NCBI GenBank assembly: GCA_045638545.1
Contig: JAZUBL010000018.1
Coordinates: 1 to 11,001, forward strand
Length of the DNA stretch: 11,001 bases
Reading direction: 5' to 3'
Origin: UMGS1071 sp045638545
GTDB taxonomy: Bacteria > Bacillota > Clostridia > Oscillospirales > Acutalibacteraceae
Shown: positions 6,688-11,001 of the stretch, in pieces
Layout of the letters: each line of letters starts with the position of its first letter
Position numbering within the stretch: position 1 is the stretch's first letter
Program-made: the position numbers and the translations under genes
Notes under the pieces: generated by a model
The model's input: only the letters and a program-made list of their open reading frames with translations
Told to the model about the DNA's origin: nothing
Databases searched by the model: none

Positions 6688-6717
6688 AAAAGGGATTGGG
6701 AAACCAATTCCTTTTTT
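6688..6717 (+). terminator. rho-independent terminator of radA
   Basis: AAAAGGGATTGG (6688-6699) pairs with CCAATTCCTTTT (6704-6715) with a single G-U pair. The loop is a GAAA tetraloop and more T residues follow. Confidence 0.9.
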
Positions 6718-6742
6718 AAATGAAGAACCATGGGTACAGCCA

Positions 6743-6771
6743 TTGACAATTGGAAAAATTTTTACTATAAT
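6743..6771 (+). promoter_or_regulatory. perfect-consensus sigma-A promoter of the tyrosine recombinase
   Basis: TTGACA (6743-6748), exactly 17 nt, then TATAAT (6766-6771). An exact match to both hexamers with ideal spacing is rare and usually marks a gene kept in check by a repressor. That fits with the palindrome that begins inside its -10. Confidence 0.92.
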
Positions 6772-6798
6772 TATACAAAATGAATATTTTGTATAATT
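6769..6798. promoter_or_regulatory. 30-bp palindrome at the recombinase transcription start, candidate operator
   Basis: AATTATACAAAAT (6769-6781) and ATTTTGTATAATT (6786-6798) are perfect 13-bp inverted copies around a GAAT spacer. The left arm begins inside the TATAAT, and transcription should start at about 6778, so most of the left arm would not be in the RNA. That favours a DNA operator for a dimeric repressor over an RNA hairpin. The regulator is not identified. Confidence 0.7.
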
Positions 6799-6811
6799 CA
6801 GGAGAGAGCAA

Positions 6812-6838
6812 ATGCAGAAAGGAGCATTAATACCTTGA
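6812..6838 (+). CDS. 8-codon leader ORF coupled to the recombinase start
   Basis: ATG at 6812 encodes MQKGALIP and ends with TGA at 6836-6838. It has its own ribosome site, AGGAGAG (6800-6806 region). Its stop overlaps the recombinase TTG start (6835-6837) as TTGA, so a ribosome that finishes it is positioned to restart. The recombinase ribosome site AAAGGAG (6818-6824) lies inside the leader. The peptide itself has no recognisable attenuation codons; a role in translational coupling is inferred. Confidence 0.45.
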   Translation: MQKGALIP

Positions 6839-7830
6839 AACAGGAATTTTTCAAAGAAGCGCCTCCAGTGATCCAACAATACCTTGGATATCTGGAAACC
6901 GTGAAAGGCAAATCTTCAAAAACCGTAGATGAATACTATTTAGATCTTCGCACGTTTTTTCGCTATATCAAAGTTCAGCGCGGACTTGTTGATAAGTCTG
7001 TTCCATTTGAGGAAATCTCTATTTCTGATGTTGACCTTACTTTGATCCAGACCATAGATCTGACAATGGTCTTTGAATACCTGAACTATGTTGGTGCTAA
7101 ACGCGGCAACTCCGTTAACACCCGTTCCAGAAAAGTTTCCAGCCTGCGTACATTCTTCAAATACCTTACAAATAAAGTTATGCTGCTCGAAACAAATCCA
7201 ATTGCTGAACTGGAACTGCCTAAAGTTAAAAAAACAATGCCAAAATATCTTACACTGGAACAAAGTCTTGAGCTGCTCAATGCTGTTGATGGCGATAACA
7301 AAGAACGTGATTTTTGTATCATTACATTATTTCTGAACTGCGGTATGCGTCTATCTGAGCTTGTAGGTATTAATATCAACGATATCCGCCGAGGTTCCGG
7401 CGAAGATTTGGCATCCATTTTCATTACCGGTAAAGGTAATAAACAACGACTTGTATATCTGAATGATGCCTGTGTAAAAGCAATTGATGACTATCTGACA
7501 GTACGGCCGCGTGATGGCGTCATTGATAAAAATGCACTGTTTTTAAGCAATCGAAAACAACGAATCAGTCCAAAAACTGTCCAGCATATCGTAAATCAGA
7601 ATCTGGAAAAAATTGGCCTCGGAGGTCCTGGATACTCTGTACATAAACTGCGTCATACTGCAGCAACATTAATGTATCAATATGGCGACGTTGATATCCG
7701 TGTACTGAAAGACATTCTCGGTCACGAAAATCTTGGAACTACGCAAATCTACACACATGTATCCAATAAGCAAATGGCTGATGCTGTAACAAATAACCCG
7801 CTTTCCGGAATGAAAAAGAAAAAATCATAA
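6835..7830 (+). CDS. tyrosine recombinase, XerC/XerD-like
   Basis: Site-specific DNA recombinase, probably resolving chromosome dimers at dif; 331 residues, about 30 longer than E. coli XerC/D. The N-terminal SAM-like DNA-binding domain spans about 10-115 and includes an extra loop around 47-72. The catalytic domain spans about 125-320 with the full active-site set: Arg172 (CGMRLSEL), Lys200 (TGKGNKQR), His270 and Arg273 (HKLRHTAA), His297 (LGHENLGTT) and nucleophile Tyr306 (QIYTHVS). The start is TTG 6835, supported by AAAGGAG ten bases upstream. Single-copy core-gene surroundings (radA, fur, spoIIM) and no phage genes argue for a housekeeping Xer, not an integrase. In B. subtilis, as I recall, xerD (ripX) lies beside fur and spoIIM. 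XerC versus XerD cannot be settled here. Confidence 0.9.
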   Translation: MKQEFFKEAPPVIQQYLGYLETVKGKSSKTVDEYYLDLRTFFRYIKVQRGLVDKSVPFEEISISDVDLTLIQTIDLTMVFEYLNYVGAKRGNSVNTRSRKVSSLRTFFKYLTNKVMLLETNPIAELELPKVKKTMPKYLTLEQSLELLNAVDGDNKERDFCIITLFLNCGMRLSELVGININDIRRGSGEDLASIFITGKGNKQRLVYLNDACVKAIDDYLTVRPRDGVIDKNALFLSNRKQRISPKTVQHIVNQNLEKIGLGGPGYSVHKLRHTAATLMYQYGDVDIRVLKDILGHENLGTTQIYTHVSNKQMADAVTNNPLSGMKKKKS

Positions 7831-7832
7831 AG

Positions 7833-7876
7833 AAAAGCTACCGTTTTGTGAAAAAAATCACAAAACGGTAGCTTTT
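7833..7876. terminator. shared bidirectional terminator between recombinase and spoIIM
   Basis: Two 19-nt arms (7833-7851 and 7858-7876) are perfectly complementary around an A6 loop. Each arm ends in an A or T run, giving a T tail on both strands. The recombinase stop lies two bases before it and the spoIIM stop four bases after it. Confidence 0.93.
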
Positions 7877-7880
7877 TCTT

Positions 7881-8561
7881 TTAAAATATATGATTTTGAA
7901 AAATTCCGGAAAATATCAACGCTGTCAAAACATCTAATAATGAACCAATCAGCGCTAATATGGATAGTATGCCTGTTCGCATTGCATAGTTTTTTACAGA
8001 TGGCTGCTTTACATATAATTGTGGATTTTGCCGCATACGATGTACAAAATTCAATCGTCTGGAAAAAGAAATTGCTTCCTTTGATACCAGCATAATTGCA
8101 AAACAGCTGAACAGCATACCCGGCAATACAATAAGAATCTGATACAGAAATCCCAGTCCGCCAAATCCATACACATAGCCGGCTGTCATCCCAACACCAA
8201 ATCCTCGGAGAAATAACAAAACAGGCACAAAAAAAGATCCCCACATTGTCAGGCCGCCAAGAAAGGCACACAGTAAAAATAAAAAAGACGATGCCGCAGA
8301 TGCTGTAAAAATCGGGAAAAAATGATGCGTCATTCGTGTTTCGATACTGCTGAACAGAAAATAATCCAGCGTATTCAGAATGGCGGAATCTGCCCCTGCA
8401 ATATAAATTGCACCCAGCAGGATTCCAAACAGAAACAGTACTGCCAGAAGCAGAACTCCCCTGTTTGTTTTTATATTCCTCGATTTTTGCAAATCATCTG
8501 ATATGACATCGTCATTTGCCGTTATTGTTTTGGCAGGCAGATTGCCGGAATAATCGCCCAT
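7881..8561 (-). CDS. spoIIM: stage II sporulation protein M homologue
   Basis: Polytopic membrane protein of the SpoIIM family (PF01944 type), 226 residues. In Bacillus, SpoIIM forms the engulfment complex with SpoIID and SpoIIP and moves the mother-cell membrane round the forespore. Hydrophobic segments lie at about 36-56, 86-104, 107-130, 137-160 and 193-221, after a polar N-terminus of about 34 residues. The family pattern of a long glycine-rich membrane block (GFGVGMTAGYVYGFGGLGFLYQ, 120-141) followed by LIVLPG and a helix ending ISFSRR is visible. ATG 8561 follows GGAGGGG at a 5-nt spacer. It is the last gene of the minus-strand group, 65 nt after proC, behind a hairpin. Some non-sporulating relatives keep SpoIIM-like proteins, so sporulation is not proven. 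Confidence 0.82.
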   Translation of the reverse strand: MGDYSGNLPAKTITANDDVISDDLQKSRNIKTNRGVLLLAVLFLFGILLGAIYIAGADSAILNTLDYFLFSSIETRMTHHFFPIFTASAASSFLFLLCAFLGGLTMWGSFFVPVLLFLRGFGVGMTAGYVYGFGGLGFLYQILIVLPGMLFSCFAIMLVSKEAISFSRRLNFVHRMRQNPQLYVKQPSVKNYAMRTGILSILALIGSLLDVLTALIFSGIFQNHIF

Positions 8562-8572
8562 AAACGCCCCTC

Positions 8573-8605
8573 CCTCACCCTATCGGTGTATCAATAGGTA
8601 TGAGG
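8573..8605 (-). promoter_or_regulatory. two-part stem-loop between proC and spoIIM
   Basis: On the minus strand CCTCA and CCTAT pair with ATAGG and TGAGG (plus-strand arms 8573-8577 with 8601-8605 and 8579-8583 with 8594-8598). There is no T tract. The base of the stem touches the spoIIM ribosome site at 8565-8573, so it may tune spoIIM translation or protect the proC mRNA end. Confidence 0.5.
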
Positions 8606-8626
8606 AAACAGGACAAATTATGTTGC

Positions 8627-9427
8627 TTATTTACCCAGTTCTTCTGCGCGATTGGTACAGGCTTGCATCGCCTGGTCAATAATCGTTTCAAAATTGTTTT
8701 CGTATAATACATCCAGCGCCTTCAGTGTTGTACCACCCGGAGAAGAAACCATTCTGATCAGTTCATCCGGAGATGCATTTGGCTGGCTCAGCATCACTGC
8801 ACTGCCAATTAATGTCTGGCAGATCAGCGGAAGCGCTACCTCTCTGGCAATCCCCTGCTTTTCAGCGCTGTCTACCATTGCTTTTGCAAAAAGGTAAACG
8901 TAAGCCGGGCTGCTGCCGTTTACGGAGATCACTGCATTCAGCTTGCTCTCATCCAGTACTGCAACTGTGCCGCAGGATGCAAAGAAACCTTTAATCAGAT
9001 CAAACTGTTCATCGGTAACTTCTGCAGAACGGCACATTGCTGTTGCACCCTGACCCAGCAGAAGTGGTGTGTTTGGCATCACACGAATTACCGGACAATC
9101 ACATTCCACTGTCTTTTTAATAAAATCAGTGGAGATACCCGCTGCGATTGTAACAAAAAGCTTTTCCTCTGTTACGGTATCACGAACAGACTCCAGTACC
9201 TCTGTAAAGTTCTGCGGTTTCACTGCAAGGAAAATCACATCACAACCAGCTACCAGCTCTGCAGCAGAAGTAAAGGATTTTACACCTTTCTGTGCCATAG
9301 CATCGCACTTCTCAGTGCTTACATCAAAGACAAACATGTATTCTGCTGCGTAGGTATTTGTATCAATTACACCGTTGATAATCGCGCCAGCCATGTTGCC
9401 TGCGCCGATAAATCCGATTTTTTTCAT
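8627..9427 (-). CDS. proC: pyrroline-5-carboxylate reductase
   Basis: Catalyses the last step of proline synthesis: NAD(P)H-dependent reduction of 1-pyrroline-5-carboxylate to L-proline, in the cytoplasm. The 266 residues are normal for ProC. Seen: the N-terminal Rossmann motif GFIGAGNMAGAI, the AVKPQ segment after the fourth strand, VIRVMPNTP, the C-terminal domain motif GSSPAYVY, and the substrate-binding SPGGTT. ATG 9427 is chosen because AAAGGTGA sits six bases upstream. An in-frame GTG at 9436 falls inside that ribosome site and is rejected. It starts 11 bases after the scfB stop, with no room for a promoter, so it is co-transcribed with scfB. No proA or proB is nearby. Confidence 0.96.
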   Translation of the reverse strand: MKKIGFIGAGNMAGAIINGVIDTNTYAAEYMFVFDVSTEKCDAMAQKGVKSFTSAAELVAGCDVIFLAVKPQNFTEVLESVRDTVTEEKLFVTIAAGISTDFIKKTVECDCPVIRVMPNTPLLLGQGATAMCRSAEVTDEQFDLIKGFFASCGTVAVLDESKLNAVISVNGSSPAYVYLFAKAMVDSAEKQGIAREVALPLICQTLIGSAVMLSQPNASPDELIRMVSSPGGTTLKALDVLYENNFETIIDQAMQACTNRAEELGK

Positions 9428-9438
9428 AAAAATCACCT

Positions 9439-10815
9439 TTAGTTATCCAGGTTCATATCCAGCATAGCAGCTTCCATCATTACTGCACACTCAAGGCGCT
9501 TCTTCTCCAGCTCACAGGAAATCTTGTGGGACTTTCTGATATCGCCTTCATACTGCCAGCTGTTTGCACTGCAGCCGCCGCTGCAGTAGAATTTTGCCCA
9601 GCAATCCTTACAGTCGTCTTTGCTGTATACGTTTGCTCTTGCAAATTCGCCCTTCATTTCCAGGTTGAGTGTACCTTCAAGCACGTTGCCCATGATGAAT
9701 TTCTCATCACCAACGAACTGGTGGCATGGGTACAGGTCGCCTTCCGGAGTAACAGCAATATACTCATTACCGGCACCGCAGCCGCGGAGGCGCTTGATTG
9801 CACATGGACCCTGGTTCAGGTCTACCATGAAGTGGAAGAAATTGAAGCCGTTCTTTGCTTTTCTTCTCTCCAGAATGATGTTTGCAAGGCGTTCATATTC
9901 CGCAAATGCTGCTGGGAGACTGTCTTCCTTCAGAGAGTAGTCCAGCTTTGGATCGGACACAACAGGCTCAATGGAAAGCTGCTTGAAGCCCAGATCTGCA
10001 ATATGGAGTGCGTCCTCAGCAAAATCCAGGTTATGTGTTGTGAAAGTGCCGCGAACGTAGTAATCCTTGTCGCCGCGGTTTGCAACCAGCTTCTGATACT
10101 TCGGCACGATTGTATCGTAACAGCCTGTACCGTCTACGCGTACACGAAGCAGGTCGTTGATCTCTTTTCTGCCGTCCAGAGAAAGTACAACGTTGTGCAT
10201 TTCTCTGTTCAGATACTCGATCTTGTCGTCTGTCAGCAGGAGACCGTTTGTTGTCAGTGTGAAGCGGAAGTTCTTATTCTTTTCCTTCTCAATGCTTCTT
10301 GCATAGTCAACAGTCTGCTTTACAACTTCGAAGTTCATCAGTGGCTCACCGCCAAAGAAGTCAACTTCCAGATTGTATCTGTTCTTGGATTTCTCAACGA
10401 GGAAATCGATTGCTGCCTTTGCAACTTCAAACGGCATCAGCTTTCTGCCGCAGCCGAAGTCACCCTTTGCAGCAAAGCAGTATTCGCAGCGCAGATTGCA
10501 GTCATGAGCAATATTCAGACACATGGACTTAACCGGTGCATCTACCAGCATGTTTGCCAGCTTTTCGTAGTCACCGTCACCAGAGTAAAGCACTTCATTA
10601 TCATACAGCTCGCGCAGCTCCTGATAAGCTTCGTTCACTGCCTCTTCGCTGTACTTTTCCAGCATTGCTGTACGCATCTCTGCAGGCATTGTTTCCGGAA
10701 CAGAATCCTGCAGATAATCCAGCATTGCGTATGGAATTTCATCAAACAGATGAACCGCACCGCTATTAGTATCCATAACGATGCGATAGCCATTCATCGT
10801 ATATTTATGTATCAT
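9439..10815 (-). CDS. scfB: SCIFF peptide radical SAM maturase
   Basis: Radical SAM enzyme that installs a Cys-to-Thr thioether in the SCIFF peptide (CteB type); 458 residues, the family length. Residues 1-90 form a PqqD-like peptide-recognition domain. The radical SAM domain follows, with the cluster motif Cys106-x3-Cys110-x2-Cys113 (HDCNLRCEYC), GGEP (155-158) for S-adenosylmethionine binding, and LTTNG. The C-terminal SPASM domain carries eight cysteines for two auxiliary [4Fe-4S] clusters: 338, 346, 364, 402, 405, 411, 415 and 434 (GPC, GCG, YPC, CKDCWAKFYCSGGC, SCE). ATG 10815 has GGAGAAG just upstream. The precursor-like sequence lies 78 bases upstream on the same strand, and proC follows 11 bases downstream. 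All catalytic cysteines are present, so the enzyme looks functional. Confidence 0.95.
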   Translation of the reverse strand: MIHKYTMNGYRIVMDTNSGAVHLFDEIPYAMLDYLQDSVPETMPAEMRTAMLEKYSEEAVNEAYQELRELYDNEVLYSGDGDYEKLANMLVDAPVKSMCLNIAHDCNLRCEYCFAAKGDFGCGRKLMPFEVAKAAIDFLVEKSKNRYNLEVDFFGGEPLMNFEVVKQTVDYARSIEKEKNKNFRFTLTTNGLLLTDDKIEYLNREMHNVVLSLDGRKEINDLLRVRVDGTGCYDTIVPKYQKLVANRGDKDYYVRGTFTTHNLDFAEDALHIADLGFKQLSIEPVVSDPKLDYSLKEDSLPAAFAEYERLANIILERRKAKNGFNFFHFMVDLNQGPCAIKRLRGCGAGNEYIAVTPEGDLYPCHQFVGDEKFIMGNVLEGTLNLEMKGEFARANVYSKDDCKDCWAKFYCSGGCSANSWQYEGDIRKSHKISCELEKKRLECAVMMEAAMLDMNLDN

Positions 10816-10853
10816 TGTTCTTCTCCATATAATGTAAAATAAGCAAAATTTAA

Positions 10854-10871
10854 GGGACAGAAACCTGTGCC
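10854..10871 (-). promoter_or_regulatory. weak stem-loop between scfA and scfB, possible attenuator
   Basis: On the minus strand GGCACAG (10871-10865) pairs with CTGTCCC (10860-10854) with one C-C mismatch and a GTTT loop; a T-rich stretch (TTAAATTTT) follows. It could reduce read-through so that more precursor than maturase is made. Stability is modest. Confidence 0.35.
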
Positions 10872-10893
10872 TCGTTTTAGTGCCTATCAGTAA

Positions 10894-11001
10894 TTAGCAC
10901 TTGTTCTTATCGTTCTCGCACTTCTGGTTAGCAACTGTGCAGGAAGTCTTGCAAGCGGACAAGTCGGAGGCCAAGCGGTCTTAGGAAGACAAGCAACTAT
11001 T
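10894..11001 (-). pseudogene. scfA: SCIFF peptide precursor, C-terminal part, reading frame interrupted
   Basis: On the minus strand the frame ending at the TAA of 10894-10896 encodes SACKTSCTVANQKC followed by ENDKNKC. The first block is the conserved core of the six-cysteine SCIFF peptide, including the Cys and the Thr that the maturase links. The scfB gene is directly downstream, as expected. Upstream the frame is abnormal: RLASDLSA precedes the core, and TAA at 10981-10983 interrupts it. Cysteines usual in this stretch are replaced by Arg and Asp, with one Cys left beyond the stop. Only 28 codons are open and there is no ATG or GTG in them; TTG codons exist without a ribosome site. Neither of the other two frames resembles a SCIFF N-terminus. 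It may be a damaged gene, or sequence error near a contig end; the window stops before the start region. Confidence 0.6.

Noticed and set aside
6764..6780. PerR box (TTATAAT-N-ATTATAA) at the recombinase promoter
   Set aside because: TATAATTATA is symmetric but lacks the 7-1-7 spacing and outer bases of a Per box. The true symmetry here is the 13-bp-arm palindrome.
6835..7830. Mobile-element or prophage integrase
   Set aside because: No excisionase, att-like repeats, tRNA or phage genes are nearby. The neighbours are core genes and the length and motifs fit Xer.
9428..9436. GTG start three codons upstream of the proC ATG
   Set aside because: It is part of the AAAGGTGA ribosome site that serves the ATG at 9427.
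9526..10842. Long open frame of 438 codons on the plus strand opposite scfB
   Set aside because: It lies antisense to a clear radical SAM gene, is composed of Cys/Val/His-rich sequence with no recognisable domain, and has no ribosome site. It is a by-product of scfB codon bias.

Overview
The window reads as chromosomal DNA of a Gram-positive anaerobe of the class Clostridia, probably close to the Ruminococcaceae/Oscillospiraceae. Reasons: TTG and GTG starts preceded by strong AGGAGG-type ribosome sites, consensus sigma-A promoters, a SpoIIM homologue, a CwlD-like amidase, and a SCIFF peptide maturase, a system typical of Clostridia. There are no tRNA or rRNA genes, insertion sequences or CRISPR arrays.

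Layout. (1) Positions 1-2486, plus strand: an amino-acid ABC importer operon, made of a substrate-binding protein cut by the window edge, a permease and an ATPase, followed by a tightly coupled GNAT acetyltransferase. The binding protein is odd: after its first domain ends it carries only the first half of a second binding domain. (2) 2590-3558, minus strand: an HMGL-like (DRE-TIM) aldolase convergent with the operon, separated from it by two strong hairpin terminators. (3) 3559-3871: a 313-bp divergent regulatory region with one good promoter in each direction and several inverted repeats. (4) 3872-7830, plus strand: a Fur/PerR-type metalloregulator, a CwlD-like N-acetylmuramoyl-L-alanine amidase, radA and a Xer-type tyrosine recombinase. 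Strong terminators follow the regulator, radA and the recombinase. radA and the recombinase have their own near-perfect promoters. The recombinase is preceded by a 13-bp-arm palindrome on its -10 and by an 8-codon leader ORF whose stop overlaps its TTG start. (5) 7881-11001, minus strand: the apparent operon order is scfA (SCIFF peptide), scfB (radical SAM maturase), proC, spoIIM. spoIIM is convergent with the recombinase and shares a 19-bp-arm bidirectional terminator with it.

How the genes work together. The importer takes up an amino acid, probably a polar one or cystine. The regulator probably senses metal or peroxide. RadA and Xer are chromosome maintenance factors. The amidase and SpoIIM belong to peptidoglycan remodelling and engulfment in spore formers. 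ProC makes proline. ScfB modifies the SCIFF peptide. As I recall it, the fur-xer-spoIIM neighbourhood also occurs in Bacillus subtilis, which supports an ordinary core-genome location.

The points most worth a second look are the SCIFF precursor reading frame, which has an in-frame TAA and has lost cysteines; the one-and-a-half-domain binding protein; and the palindrome plus leader ORF controlling the recombinase.
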